DNA from: Latilactobacillus curvatus JCM 1096 = DSM 20019
Lineage (GTDB): Bacteria; Bacillota; Bacilli; Lactobacillales; Lactobacillaceae
DNA length: 64,000 bases
Reading direction: 5' to 3'
NCBI RefSeq assembly: GCF_004101845.1
Contig: NZ_CP026116.1
Location: 744,001 to 808,000 of the forward strand
Positions 44,053-53,673 of the stretch are shown here, one piece after another; positions within the stretch are counted from its first letter, which is position 1; every line of letters begins with the position of its first letter. The position numbers and the translations under genes are program-made. The notes beneath the pieces were generated by a model that made no database searches, had not been told where the DNA came from, and was given only the letters and a program-made list of their open reading frames with translations.

Positions 44053-45408
44053 TTAAATTGTCTTTTCCTTTCTTTGAACCATTAACCAATAAACAAGTGC
44101 TGTCAGCCCCATTGCGATAAACGTTGCCCCCGTATAAGCGTGAATAATCGCGAATTGATTTAAGACCAAGTAGCTGACCACCCCAATGACCCATGCAATC
44201 ATGGCTGTCAGATGATATCCTTTGGTGTACCAGTATGGTCCAGCAACTTCATTGAGCGCACCAACATTGTAGTGCCGCCGTCTAATAATGAAGTAATCCA
44301 CCAAGAAAACTGCGATTTCAGGCCCTAAGAACATCCCAATACTATCAAGGAAGGTTTCGAAAGTGGTTAAAAATGAGGCAACATAGACTGGGATAAAGGT
44401 CATCACCGTTGCCAATAACGTCACGACCCACAATGCCGGCGTTAATTTAAATTTCGGAAAAATATTGGTTAAAGCCGATCCCGCAGCCATTAGATTCACC
44501 GCGTTAGCTGTCGTACTGGTAATCACGATCACTAATAACGCTAAAACACCTAACCCTAATTTGGCCGCAATGGTACTTGGATCCGCATTGTTCGGGTCAA
44601 AATGATTTAACGTAATCGCTGTGGCAATTGTCGCCGTTAACCCGATGAAAGCAAACCAGAACAAGCCAATATTGGCGCCTAAGAATGAATAGCCAGTGGC
44701 TGCTTTCTTGTTCTTTGAAAAACGACTGAAGTCCGCAGCAGCGGTTACCCATGCAAGGTTAAACGCTGCTAGGATATCGACCGCCTTCCCAAATTCAAGC
44801 CGCAAGTTACTGGCTGGCCGCCACGCCGCTAAGTCTTTGAACGGTACCATTTTGAAGACAATGATTGATTCCCAAGTGACTAAGATAATCACTAAGATGA
44901 TGCCAATTCGTTCAATCCAGCGGACGGATTTTTCACCGAGCGAAATACTGATTAAATGCAGGACAGACATAATTAGAATCCCAACAATCAAGCTCATCCG
45001 GTTAGTGGCTGCATCGTTGCCTGACCAGCCCATGATTTCCTTGATGATGAAGCTCACTGAAGTTGCTGCAATATACGTATTCACCGCAGCCCAACCGATG
45101 AATTGTACCACATTGATAATCGATGGCAAGACGGATCCCTTCACGCCAAATGAGGCCCGCGTTAGCCCCATCGCCCCCACACCAGTTTGATACCCCATGT
45201 AGGAGGCCAGTGCAAGCAAGACGTACGATAAACAGCCAACAACTAGTAACAACGTAGACCCTTGAATCAAGCCAGTTGCCGCAATAATGCCGCCGATAAA
45301 CCAAGTGCCGTTATTCGCATTTGCACCAATCCAAGTTGCGAACAAATCCCAACTGCCCATCGTTCGTGCGTCCTTGGATACTGCATGAATTGTTTGTTGC
45401 TTTGTCAT
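44053..45408 (-). CDS. codB: Cytosine permease (NCS1)
   Basis: 451 residues, twelve helices, nucleobase:cation symporter-1 family. GSWDLFATWIGANANNGTWFIGG holds the family signature; SFGVKGSVLPSIINVVQFIGWAAVN follows. Cytosine is likely because codA is divergent next door and the leader has a PyrR attenuator. ATG at 45408 with GGAGGG upstream. Confidence 0.92.
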   Translation of the reverse strand: MTKQQTIHAVSKDARTMGSWDLFATWIGANANNGTWFIGGIIAATGLIQGSTLLLVVGCLSYVLLALASYMGYQTGVGAMGLTRASFGVKGSVLPSIINVVQFIGWAAVNTYIAATSVSFIIKEIMGWSGNDAATNRMSLIVGILIMSVLHLISISLGEKSVRWIERIGIILVIILVTWESIIVFKMVPFKDLAAWRPASNLRLEFGKAVDILAAFNLAWVTAAADFSRFSKNKKAATGYSFLGANIGLFWFAFIGLTATIATAITLNHFDPNNADPSTIAAKLGLGVLALLVIVITSTTANAVNLMAAGSALTNIFPKFKLTPALWVVTLLATVMTFIPVYVASFLTTFETFLDSIGMFLGPEIAVFLVDYFIIRRRHYNVGALNEVAGPYWYTKGYHLTAMIAWVIGVVSYLVLNQFAIIHAYTGATFIAMGLTALVYWLMVQRKEKTI

Positions 45409-45438
45409 TTTGATACCCTCCACTTGGTTAATTGCATT

Positions 45439-45530
45439 AAAAAAAGACCTACTCCTAGACAGAGCAGGTCCACTAATGTACTTGTTAACCGCTCCTTTGT
45501 CAGCCTCACTGGACTGCCCTTAAAAGGATT
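45439..45530 (-). promoter_or_regulatory. PyrR-dependent attenuator of codB
   Basis: Minus strand: AGTCCAGTGAGGCT (45502-45515) equals the PyrR-binding-loop consensus ARUCCNGNGAGGYU. It sits in a hairpin closed by CCTTT/AAAGG. Downstream is a terminator GACCTGCTC / GAGTAGGTC (45446-45470) with seven T. UMP-bound PyrR would favour termination. Confidence 0.85.
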
Positions 45531-45543
45531 TATATTTATAAGC

Positions 45544-45572
45544 ATTGTATTAAACTTACTTGCCAAAGTCAA
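45544..45572 (-). promoter_or_regulatory. codB promoter
   Basis: Minus strand: TTGACT (45567-45572), 17-nt spacer, TACAAT (45544-45549), leading into the PyrR attenuator. Confidence 0.75.
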
Positions 45573-45589
45573 CTCATGATTGTTATACT
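45560..45589 (+). promoter_or_regulatory. codA promoter
   Basis: TTGCCA (45560-45565), 18-nt spacer, TATACT (45584-45589), overlapping the divergent codB promoter. Confidence 0.6.
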
Positions 45590-45618
45590 CACTAATAAAA
45601 AAAGCGAGGTTGGATAAA

Positions 45619-46854
45619 ATGCTCATTCAAAACGTGCACATTGAGAATCAAGAATCATTGCAGTCAATCAGAATTGAAAACGGGATCATTACAGCAATTG
45701 AGGCACAGCTAATACCGCATCCTAATGAGCAAGTCATCGACGGACATGGTCAATTGGCATTACCGCCATTTGTTGATCCTCACGTCCATCTCGATTCAAC
45801 TCTCACCGCCGGCCAGCCTGAATGGAATGAATCTGGAACCTTGTTTGATGGCATTCGGATTTGGTCCGAACGCAAAAAGGATTTAACCCACGACGACGTC
45901 AAACACCGCGCAATTCAAGCACTGAAATTACAAGCCAGCCATGGGATTCAATTCGTCCGCTCACACGTTGACGTGACTGATCCAGACTTAGTTGCGCTCA
46001 AAGCCTTAATCGAGGTTCGCGAAGAAGTCAAGGATTGGATGACGTTGCAACTGGTAGCCTTTCCTCAAGAAGGGATTCTTTCTTTTCCAAATGGCAAAGC
46101 ATTAATGACCAAAGCTGCCCAATTAGGGGTTGATGCAATCGGTGCTATTCCACATTTCGAATTTAATCGCGAATATGCCGTCGAATCCTTGAAGTTTGCT
46201 TTTGAACTCGCTCAAGAATATGATTTACTATTCGACGCACATACCGATGAAATTGATGATCCCAATTCACGTAGTCTTGAAACAGTCGCGACTCTCGCCC
46301 TTGAAACGGGGATGAAAGACAAAGTGACGGCTTCACACACAACTGCCATGGGCTGTTACAACGATGCCTATATGTACAAATTGATGCGGCTGTTAAAAAT
46401 GGCGGATTTAAACTTCATCGCCAACCCACTTGTCAACCTATTTCTCGGTGGCCGTTTTGACACTTATCCGAAGCGCCGTGGTTTGACGCGCGTAAAAGAA
46501 CTGACTGCCAACGGGCTAAACGTCGCTTTTGGTGAAGATGATATTCAAGATCCATGGTACCCAATGGGCGATGGCAACATGCTTGATGTGTTGTATAGTG
46601 GCCTACTGGCAACCCAAATCATGGGCCATACTGAAATCATGAATGCCTATCGCTTCATTACTTACAATGGTGCTCGTACAATGCACGTCCTTGACCAATA
46701 TGGTCTCGAAGTGGGTAAACCCGCCCACCTGATTCTAATGGATAGCGACAACTTCTACGAGGCTCTCAACAAGCGCGCCGCTGTTACCCTCTCAATGCAC
46801 GCTGGCGAAATCATCAGTGAAACCCAACCAGCTCAAACGCAATTGCATATTTAA
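45619..46854 (+). CDS. codA: Cytosine deaminase
   Basis: 411 residues, amidohydrolase-superfamily cytosine deaminase (CodA type): cytosine + H2O gives uracil + NH3. Metal ligands are His-x-His in FVDPHVHLDSTL, His in DAHTDEIDD (with the catalytic Glu nearby), and Asp in FGEDDIQDPWYPMG. ATG at 45619 with GAGG upstream. Together with codB it salvages cytosine to uracil. Confidence 0.93.
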   Translation: MLIQNVHIENQESLQSIRIENGIITAIEAQLIPHPNEQVIDGHGQLALPPFVDPHVHLDSTLTAGQPEWNESGTLFDGIRIWSERKKDLTHDDVKHRAIQALKLQASHGIQFVRSHVDVTDPDLVALKALIEVREEVKDWMTLQLVAFPQEGILSFPNGKALMTKAAQLGVDAIGAIPHFEFNREYAVESLKFAFELAQEYDLLFDAHTDEIDDPNSRSLETVATLALETGMKDKVTASHTTAMGCYNDAYMYKLMRLLKMADLNFIANPLVNLFLGGRFDTYPKRRGLTRVKELTANGLNVAFGEDDIQDPWYPMGDGNMLDVLYSGLLATQIMGHTEIMNAYRFITYNGARTMHVLDQYGLEVGKPAHLILMDSDNFYEALNKRAAVTLSMHAGEIISETQPAQTQLHI

Positions 46855-46860
46855 TCTAAA

Positions 46861-46905
46861 AAATAGGCGTCACGACAATTTAATCCTTGTCGTGACGCCT
46901 ATTTA
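46861..46905. terminator. Bidirectional terminator
   Basis: AAATAGGCGTCACGACA and its exact complement with an 11-nt loop between converging genes. Confidence 0.9.
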
Positions 46906-46912
46906 AATTGGT

Positions 46913-48352
46913 TTAGCTTTCACTTGTCACAATCGTTTCATCTGGGAAAGTTAAGGTAAAAGTGGTCCCTTGTTCAGGAATACTTTGGACCTCAATCATC
47001 CCATAATGTAACTGGACGAGTTGGTGGACAATCGCCAACCCTAAACCAGATTCACCATATTTGGTATTCTTACGTGATGGATCTGCTTTGTAATACCGTT
47101 CCCAAATATTTTTGACTTGTTCGTCCGTCATTCCGATACCGGTATCGCTAATCGTTAAGATTGTTTCGTGGAAACCAGCTTCCGCAGTCACCGTAATTTG
47201 CCCATTTTCTGTAAACTGAATGGCATTTTGCATGATGTTAAACATCACTTGGACAAAACGGTCATAGTCGGCATAGATTGGGACATTCTCTTGGGCGTCC
47301 AAGATGAGCGTATCACCGGCTTCAGTCGCCTTCTTCTCGAGTTGCTCTTGAATATTCTGGATAGCTTCCACCGCATTAAACGTTTGCGGGTTCAATTTAA
47401 TTTGGTTAGTCCGAATCTTTTCATAATCCAGGTTCTCGTTGACTAAGCGAATGAGTCGGTTGGTTTCATTTTGCATTAATGAAATACTCTTGGCGCGCAT
47501 CTCTTCTGGAATCGCATCATATTGCAACCCTTCTAACAGACCCTTAACGGTCGTTAAAGGCGTCCGCATTTCGTGAGCAGCGTCGGCCATGAATTGCCGC
47601 CGGCGATCTTCTTGCCGCTTAATTTCCTTTTCAGATTCATTCAACGAATGCACCATCTCATTAAAATCGGTGGCCAAATCATCCAATTCATCTTTACCAG
47701 GATTCTTAATCTGAACATTAAAATCTCCTTCAGCAACTAGGTGGGTCGCATTTCGTAAGCGATTAATCCGATAAATTTGATACCGTGCTAAGACGTAACT
47801 CAACAGAATCCCACCGATTGTCGATAGTAAAAAGGCAATCAAGAGGTTCTTGCGCATCGTTGTCAAACCAGATTTAACGGTTTGTAGTGGTGCTGCCACC
47901 CCAATCACGTAAATCAGTTTGTTATTGTAAAAAACGGGTTTGAAGACCACTAACTGTTCTTGCTTATTGTTATTCACTTGGTGCGAATCACGACTTAAGC
48001 TCAGCCGTTGAATCTGGCCATTCTTTAAATGTTTCCAATATTGTTTCTTGACCGAAACTTTAGGATCCGGGGTAGGATACACCATCTCGTTTTCGGCGTT
48101 AAAGAAATTAAACCCAACGTGTTGTTGGGAAAGGATTTGTTGACTATCAATAATGAATTGGGTCGACAAGGCCGCTTGAGACCCCTGTTTGAAAGCTTCA
48201 CGTTCAATCACATCCGCGTAACCTTCTAGTTGATCCCAGGTGCTCTCATAAGCGGTCCTTGTCGAATATTGCGTAAACGCAATCCCCACAATAATAATGG
48301 TCGTCATAATGACGCCGAAAAATGCCAACATCCATTGATAAATAAGCTTCAT
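46913..48352 (-). CDS. Sensor histidine kinase
   Basis: 479 residues. Helix 1 (5-28), an extracellular sensor of about 135 residues, helix 2 (about 170-188), HAMP (190-240), HisKA with phospho-acceptor in AAHEMRTPLTTVKG, and a HATPase domain (NIMQNAIQF N-box, DTGIGM G1, GESGLGLAI G2). EnvZ/ArlS-like. Its ATG lies in a 4-nt overlap with the response regulator gene, so they are a pair. Signal unknown. Confidence 0.9.
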   Translation of the reverse strand: MKLIYQWMLAFFGVIMTTIIIVGIAFTQYSTRTAYESTWDQLEGYADVIEREAFKQGSQAALSTQFIIDSQQILSQQHVGFNFFNAENEMVYPTPDPKVSVKKQYWKHLKNGQIQRLSLSRDSHQVNNNKQEQLVVFKPVFYNNKLIYVIGVAAPLQTVKSGLTTMRKNLLIAFLLSTIGGILLSYVLARYQIYRINRLRNATHLVAEGDFNVQIKNPGKDELDDLATDFNEMVHSLNESEKEIKRQEDRRRQFMADAAHEMRTPLTTVKGLLEGLQYDAIPEEMRAKSISLMQNETNRLIRLVNENLDYEKIRTNQIKLNPQTFNAVEAIQNIQEQLEKKATEAGDTLILDAQENVPIYADYDRFVQVMFNIMQNAIQFTENGQITVTAEAGFHETILTISDTGIGMTDEQVKNIWERYYKADPSRKNTKYGESGLGLAIVHQLVQLHYGMIEVQSIPEQGTTFTLTFPDETIVTSES

Positions 48353-49092
48353 TCGCGCGCTGCGTCTGAATCATCAAATTTATAACCGACACCCCAAACG
48401 GTCTGAATCACTTGTGGTCCTACTTTTTCAATCTTTTGACGTAACTTCTTGATATGCGCATCAACTGTTCGTTCGTCACCGAAGTATTGGTAATCCCACA
48501 CAAGTTCTAATAATTGTTCCCGTGAGAAAACTTGACGGGGATTTTTAGCTAACGTCTTCAATAAATCGAATTCTTTTGGCGTTAAATCTAAAATTGGTTT
48601 GTCCAATAAATAAGTCTCACGCGTTTTAGAACTCAACTTAAAGTGTGTTGTTTGTACATCAAAATCTGAATTTTCAGCCGCTTGTTGTAAGTTTTCTTCA
48701 GCTGCTTCGACTTGTTCATCAATCAACTCAGCACGGCGATGTAAGGCTTTAATCCGTGCAATCAGTGTGATTGGACTAAAGGGTTTTGTCACATAATCAT
48801 CAGCACCGAGTTCAAGGCCAAGCACTTGATCACTTTCAGAATCGCGCGCCGTCAACATAATAATTGGTACTGTCTTCGACAACTCGCGGATTTTTTGGGC
48901 GACTTGCATTCCGTCTAAACCCGGTAAATTTAAATCAAGCGTGATAATGTCCCAACTCTCTGGATCGACACTAAAGGCTTCCACTGCTTCATTGCCGTCG
49001 TAAGCGAAATGGGCATCCCAAGCTTCTTTTTGGAAAAACATACTCATCATTTCTGATACGGATTTGTTATCTTCTACCATTAAAATTTTCAT
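48349..49092 (-). CDS. OmpR-family response regulator
   Basis: 247 residues. Receiver domain with the phospho-Asp in ITLDLNLPGLDG, conserved Thr in LTARDSES and Lys in VTKPFSP. An acidic linker (about 122-145) joins a winged-helix OmpR/PhoB domain (LTPKEFDLLKTLAKNPRQVFSREQL, ERTVDAHIKKLRQKIE). Transcribed before its kinase. Confidence 0.92.
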   Translation of the reverse strand: MKILMVEDNKSVSEMMSMFFQKEAWDAHFAYDGNEAVEAFSVDPESWDIITLDLNLPGLDGMQVAQKIRELSKTVPIIMLTARDSESDQVLGLELGADDYVTKPFSPITLIARIKALHRRAELIDEQVEAAEENLQQAAENSDFDVQTTHFKLSSKTRETYLLDKPILDLTPKEFDLLKTLAKNPRQVFSREQLLELVWDYQYFGDERTVDAHIKKLRQKIEKVGPQVIQTVWGVGYKFDDSDAARE

Positions 49093-49268
49093 TAGAATTC
49101 CTTCTCTTTTTACGTTGCTATGTCTATATTATACAGTAGATAAACCAATTACGGATGAATAATATATGAAGAAGTGATGAAAATCAAACACATCACGGTT
49201 CCCGTTTGCATGGTATCGCTAAGCATGATAGCATGTTAAGCAGATATCATTATTTAGGAGGCCCCATT

Positions 49269-50042
49269 TTGACTTATAAAGGACTAGTATTTTTCGACCT
49301 TGACGGTACACTTTACAACGAACATTCTGAAGTAGTTGCAGCTGTTGCGATTGCACTCCGCCAATTACGCGCCAACAACTACTTACCAATCATTGCGACC
49401 GGTCGCTCACCGCTTGAAATTCAAGATGCACTTGCAAAAACCGGCATCGATTCATTCATTTGTTTAAATGGGAGCTTCATTCAATATGAAGGTCAACCTG
49501 TTTATAAAGGCACTATTCCAACGCCCGTGATTGAAAAAACCGTCGCAATTGCTAATGCTGCTGACGAAGCCATCGCTTTTTATAATGAAGAAGCAATCCG
49601 GATTACGGCTGTAACTCAACCCGGCAAAGATGCCTACAAGTTTGTCAACGCCCCCGTCCCCGAAGTTGATCCAGACTATTACTTGAATCATTCAGTCTAC
49701 ATGATGTTGATTCTCACAAACGACAATGACAAGGCCTATACAGAAACACTAAGTACCGACTTAACATTCTACCGCAACACACCGAACTCAATTGATACGG
49801 TTGAAAAAGATTGTTCAAAACAAACCGGTATTAAAGAATTGATTCGCTCACAAAACTTAATGGGCATCCCAACTTATGCGTTTGGCGATGGTACAAACGA
49901 CTTACCAATGCTCGACTTCGTAGACTATCCCACCGTTATGGGCAATGGTATTCCGGAAGCTAAAGCCAAGGCAAAATACATTACTTCTAAGAATACTGAA
50001 GGTGGCATTATTGAGGGTTTACGCCACTGGGGCTTAATTTAA
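49269..50042 (+). CDS. HAD-superfamily Cof-type phosphatase
   Basis: 257 residues. HAD motif I LVFFDLDGTLYN at 7-18 (nucleophile Asp), motif II TGRS, C-terminal motif FGDGTNDLPML (acidic). Cof-like type IIB cap. TTG start at 49269 with AGGAGG 7 nt upstream. Hydrolyses a sugar phosphate or flavin-type substrate; which one is unknown. Confidence 0.88.
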   Translation: MTYKGLVFFDLDGTLYNEHSEVVAAVAIALRQLRANNYLPIIATGRSPLEIQDALAKTGIDSFICLNGSFIQYEGQPVYKGTIPTPVIEKTVAIANAADEAIAFYNEEAIRITAVTQPGKDAYKFVNAPVPEVDPDYYLNHSVYMMLILTNDNDKAYTETLSTDLTFYRNTPNSIDTVEKDCSKQTGIKELIRSQNLMGIPTYAFGDGTNDLPMLDFVDYPTVMGNGIPEAKAKAKYITSKNTEGGIIEGLRHWGLI

Positions 50043-50057
50043 TCACTTAACTAATCC

Positions 50058-50097
50058 GCGCCATAACGGCTCAATCACTGTCATGGCGCTTTTTTTA
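50058..50097 (+). terminator. Terminator of the HAD gene
   Basis: GCGCCATAAC / GTCATGGCGC stem (one mismatch) with an eight-T tract. Confidence 0.85.
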
Positions 50098-50159
50098 TCT
50101 TGACGCTTCTCAGTAGACCGATTAAAATTAGAATCATCTCACTTAAAAAGGAGTTACTA

Positions 50160-51545
50160 ATGACACAACATTCACTCTTTGCCAAAAAACAAATCGACGT
50201 GAACCAATTTAAAAATAGTACACTAGAACGCCATTTAACCGCCTTTGGTTTAACCGCCATGGGGGTTGGTGCAGTCGTCGGCGCCGGTATTTTTATCACA
50301 CCAGGGATTATCGCCGCTAAATATGCTGGACCCGGTGCGATGCTGTCTTACCTGCTCGCTGCAGTCGTCTGCGCAATGGCTGCCCTTTGTTATTCAGAAT
50401 TCGCTTCTACAATTCCCTTGGCCGGTAGTGCCTACACATACGTCTACACCGTCTTCGGTGAATTAATCGCGTGGATTCTAGGTTGGGCACTTATTTCCGA
50501 ATATCTCTTCGCAGTCGCCTCAGTGGCCGTCAGTTGGTCAGCCTACTTCCAAAATCTAATTGCTGGCTTTGGATTACACTTACCTACCTTCTTATCGACT
50601 GCATGGACGCCTGGCCACCCTGGTGGTATTAATTTAATTGCCGGTTTAATTACGTTATTGATTGGGTTCTTACTATCAAATGGCTTACGCGAATCAACAC
50701 GGATTAATACGATTATGGTTGGTGTGAAAGTCGCTGTCATCGTAATTTTCCTTGGCGTTGCCATTTTCTATGTGAAACCAGCCAACTTCAAACCGTTCTT
50801 ACCATTTGGTGCTGGTGGCATTCTTTCTGGGGCAGCATTAGCATTTTACGCCTACATCGGCTTTGATGCCGTTTCAACCGCATCAGAAGAAGTTGTCAAT
50901 CCGCAACGTGATATGCCAATCGGGATTATCGCTTCATTATTGATTGCTTCATTATTGTATGCCGCAGTTGCCACCGTCCTCGTTGGCGTCGTGCACTATA
51001 CAAAACTCAACGTTGGTGACCCCGTTGCTTTTGCGCTTCAATTGATGCATCAAAACTGGGTTGCTGGGATTGTTGCCCTGGGAGCAGTTGCCGGTATGAC
51101 AACTGTCCTACTCGTTATGACCTACGGCGGAACACGTCTGATCTTCGCCATTAGTCGCGATGGGCTATTGCCACCCGTTTTTGCCAAAGTCAGTTCAAAA
51201 ACACATGTGCCAGTTGCGAATACATGGATTTTCGCCATCGTCACAAGCATCGTCGCAATGGTAGTGCCACTTGATAAGATTGCTGAATTGGTCAACATTG
51301 GCACGTTATTCGCCTTTGCAACTGTTTCTCTCGGTGTGATCTTCCTGCGCAAGTTACCATTTTATAATGAATTGCCACAAGGGTTTAAAGTGCCACTATT
51401 CCCATGGATTCCTTTACTTTCATGCGGCTTATGCTTACTACTCATGACCCAGTTACAACTAACAACTTGGATTGTCTTCTTAATCTGGTTGGTGATTGGC
51501 CTAACAATTTACTTCAGTTACGGCTACCGTCACAGTCGCCAATAA
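50160..51545 (+). CDS. APC-family amino-acid permease
   Basis: 461 residues, twelve helices, cationic-amino-acid-transporter-like subgroup (YfnA/CAT). GVGAVVGAGIFITPGIIAAKYAGPGAM is the first helix unwinding motif; FYAYIGFDAVSTASEEVVNPQRDMP is the family signature. AAAAAGGAG upstream of the ATG at 50160. Substrate not determinable. Confidence 0.9.
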   Translation: MTQHSLFAKKQIDVNQFKNSTLERHLTAFGLTAMGVGAVVGAGIFITPGIIAAKYAGPGAMLSYLLAAVVCAMAALCYSEFASTIPLAGSAYTYVYTVFGELIAWILGWALISEYLFAVASVAVSWSAYFQNLIAGFGLHLPTFLSTAWTPGHPGGINLIAGLITLLIGFLLSNGLRESTRINTIMVGVKVAVIVIFLGVAIFYVKPANFKPFLPFGAGGILSGAALAFYAYIGFDAVSTASEEVVNPQRDMPIGIIASLLIASLLYAAVATVLVGVVHYTKLNVGDPVAFALQLMHQNWVAGIVALGAVAGMTTVLLVMTYGGTRLIFAISRDGLLPPVFAKVSSKTHVPVANTWIFAIVTSIVAMVVPLDKIAELVNIGTLFAFATVSLGVIFLRKLPFYNELPQGFKVPLFPWIPLLSCGLCLLLMTQLQLTTWIVFLIWLVIGLTIYFSYGYRHSRQ

Positions 51546-51547
51546 AA

Positions 51548-51590
51548 AATAGGCGTTAAGCAGTTTTCATAATCTGCTTAACGCCTATTT
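51548..51590 (+). terminator. Terminator after the permease gene
   Basis: AAATAGGCGTTAAGCAG and its complement, 10-nt loop, T-rich 3' flank. Confidence 0.85.
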
Positions 51591-51609
51591 CTATGCAATC
51601 TATCGTGAA

Positions 51610-51801
51610 CTATCTACAAAAATGCATGAACATCCGTGAAAATGAGGTCATGTTGCCAGCAAGAATCGCGACAATTGGCACTAATGCCCACAACCAGTAC
51701 TTATTATTCTTCCGCTGTTCAACCTCAGCTTTCAACCGTAAATTCTCATTTTCCATCTTAAGGCGTGCAATTTCAAGTTCTAATTTATCTTTGTCATCCA
51801 T
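51610..51801 (-). CDS. Small coiled-coil, single-span membrane protein
   Basis: 63 residues. Coiled coil with heptad L/I/L pattern (KLELEIARLKMENENLRLKAEVEQ), then one membrane helix (WLWALVPIVAILAG). ATG at 51801 with GGAAGG upstream. Unrecognised; the layout suggests membrane anchoring of a coiled-coil dimer. Confidence 0.65.
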   Translation of the reverse strand: MDDKDKLELEIARLKMENENLRLKAEVEQRKNNKYWLWALVPIVAILAGNMTSFSRMFMHFCR

Positions 51802-51879
51802 GCAACTCACCTTCCGTCCTAATTTATTACCGCCATTATAACAGAATTTTTCAAAAATCTCCCACCTATCCACTCCAAC

Positions 51880-51917
51880 AAAAAAAGCCCTCTAATCTTG
51901 TGGATTAGAGGGGCTTT
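51880..51917 (-). terminator. Terminator downstream of dnaJ repeats
   Basis: Minus strand: AAAGCCCCTCTAATC / GATTAGAGGGCTTT-type stem with seven T. It lies after four repeat elements that follow the dnaJ stop, implying a roughly 500-nt 3' untranslated region. Confidence 0.8.
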
Positions 51918-52286
51918 AACGTGCTTTTCAAACCATACTTCTGCGGCTAGCTACGTCCCGCAAACGATCGACTCCGTCGCTCATTCACGAAACTAGGCTA
52001 GTCCTCAAAGTATAACCGGCTTGAACGCACTTCTATTTTTAACGTGCTTTTCAAACCATACTTCTGCGGCTAGCTACGTCCCGCAAACGATCGACTCCGT
52101 CGCTCATTCACGAAACTAGGCTAGTCCTCAAAGTATAACCGGCTTGAACGCACTTCTATTTTTAACGTGCTTTTCAAACCATACTTCTGCGGCTAGCTAC
52201 GTCCCGCAAACGATCGACTCCGTCGCTCATTCACGAAACTAGGCTAGTCCTCAAAGTATAACCGGCTTGAACGCACTTCTATTTTT
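51918..52286 (-). repeat. Three identical tandem structured repeats (copies 2-4)
   Basis: Units 51918-52040, 52041-52163 and 52164-52286, each 123 bp, read as identical. In sense (minus) orientation each begins GTGCGTTCAAGCC and ends GGTTTGAAAAGCAC, with ATACTT/AAGTAT and CTAGC/GCTAG inner stems. Same family as copy 1 and copies 5 and 6. Confidence 0.92.
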
Positions 52287-52404
52287 AACGTGCTTTCAAA
52301 AGCATCCTATTCCGGTTAGCTACACAAGTCAAACGATTGCTTACAGCAATCATTCGCCCTGTTAGGCTAATCCTCACAGGATAACCACTTTTGACGCACT
52401 TCTA
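52287..52404 (-). repeat. Diverged structured repeat (copy 5)
   Basis: Immediately after the dnaJ stop codon. Begins GTGCGTCAAAAG and ends CTTTTGAAAGCAC. Stems ATCCT/AGGAT, TTAGC/GCTAA and GATTGC/GCAATC replace those of the other copies with both sides changed. Confidence 0.88.
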
Positions 52405-53550
52405 TTTTTTGTGTTTCTTGTTCAGAATCTTGTCGAACAAGTTGTTGTCTTGTGGGTTAACTGAGTCACCACTTGCGACTGCAAATGCTTTTAGCGCATC
52501 ACGTTGTTTACTGTTGAGGGTCTTTGGTGTCACGATGTTAACTGTAACGTTTTGATCCCCATTACCTGTCCCGTGGAGCTTAGGCGCACCCTTACCACGT
52601 AGACGGAAGACGGTATTCGTTTGAGTCCCCGCTGGCACTTTTAGTTTAACAGGACCATGGACTGTGTTGACTTCAATTTCATCCCCTAGAGCAGCTTGGA
52701 CAAAGCTAATTGGGACTTCTGAATAAATTTGTGCGCCATCGCGCTTGAATTCAGCACTTGGTGCCACGCGGAAGACGATGAATAAATCGCCATAAGGGCC
52801 ACCGTTTGTGCCGGCTTCACCTTGGCCTTGAAGACGCATTTGTTGACCATCTTCAACACCTGCTGGCACTTTAACCTTAACAGTATGCCGTTCATCTTCG
52901 TGACCTGTTCCATGACATGTTTCACACTTGTCTTTAATTTCTTTACCAGTCCCGCCACAGACATCACAGACTTCTTGAGCCATCATGCGGCCGAAAGCTG
53001 TTTGTCGTTCAACTTGGACTTGACCTGCACCGTGACATTTGTGACACGTTTGGGCGCTTGTTCCTGGTTTAGCACCAGAGCCATGACACGTGTGACATTC
53101 TGATTCACGGTTATAAGAAATCTTGGTTTCTTTGCCGAAAATGGCTTCATCGAACTTCAAATCCATCCGATATTGTAAATCTGAACCTTGACGAGGAGCG
53201 TTTGGTTGTTGCCGAGCACCGCCGCCACCGAAGAATGAACTAAAGATATCTTCGAAACCGCCGAAGCCTTCAGCACCACCAAAGCCGCCACCGAAGCCTT
53301 GGCCTGCGCCGCCGCCGAAACCACCGTTCATACCAGCATGACCGTATTGGTCATAAGCTGCCCGTTTTTGTGGGTCACTTAATGCTTCATACGCTTCTGT
53401 GACTTCCTTGAACTTGGCTTCTGCATCTGGGGCTTTGTTAATATCTGGATGGTACTTCTTTGAAAGTTTACGATAGGCCTTTTTAATCTCATCATCTGAG
53501 GCGTCTTTACTTATCCCTAAGACGTCATAGTAATCTCTTTTATCAGCCAT
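52402..53550 (-). CDS. dnaJ: Chaperone DnaJ
   Basis: 382 residues, type I Hsp40. J domain with HPD (KYHPDINK), G/F-rich region (about 75-115), four zinc-finger repeats CxxCxGxG ([32 protein letters not shown]) and C-terminal substrate domains. Stimulates DnaK ATPase. Last gene of the hrcA operon, though the hairpin upstream (53616-53666) suggests partial termination or a separate promoter. Confidence 0.97.
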   Translation of the reverse strand: MADKRDYYDVLGISKDASDDEIKKAYRKLSKKYHPDINKAPDAEAKFKEVTEAYEALSDPQKRAAYDQYGHAGMNGGFGGGAGQGFGGGFGGAEGFGGFEDIFSSFFGGGGARQQPNAPRQGSDLQYRMDLKFDEAIFGKETKISYNRESECHTCHGSGAKPGTSAQTCHKCHGAGQVQVERQTAFGRMMAQEVCDVCGGTGKEIKDKCETCHGTGHEDERHTVKVKVPAGVEDGQQMRLQGQGEAGTNGGPYGDLFIVFRVAPSAEFKRDGAQIYSEVPISFVQAALGDEIEVNTVHGPVKLKVPAGTQTNTVFRLRGKGAPKLHGTGNGDQNVTVNIVTPKTLNSKQRDALKAFAVASGDSVNPQDNNLFDKILNKKHKK

Positions 53551-53615
53551 TGTGGGCCTCCATTCATATACTTACGCGTTAAATCTATCCTATCAAGGAT
53601 AGCATAATTGACTGA

Positions 53616-53666
53616 TTAAAAAAAGCCAAGGCCCTAGACCATACTAGGTTTTGGCTTTTTTTAAAA
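53616..53666 (-). terminator. Hairpin between dnaK and dnaJ
   Basis: GCCAA...TTGGC and CCTAG/CTAGG stems with a T-run on the minus strand. Probably sets the dnaK/dnaJ ratio. Confidence 0.75.
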
Positions 53667-53673
53667 CGCATTA

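Noticed and set aside
51593-51841. Plus-strand 82-codon frame
   Set aside because: It is antisense to the small coiled-coil membrane protein, which has a good ribosome binding site and a clear domain layout.
51918-52404. CRISPR array
   Set aside because: The repeats are 123 bp, contiguous without spacers, and palindromic; no cas genes are near.
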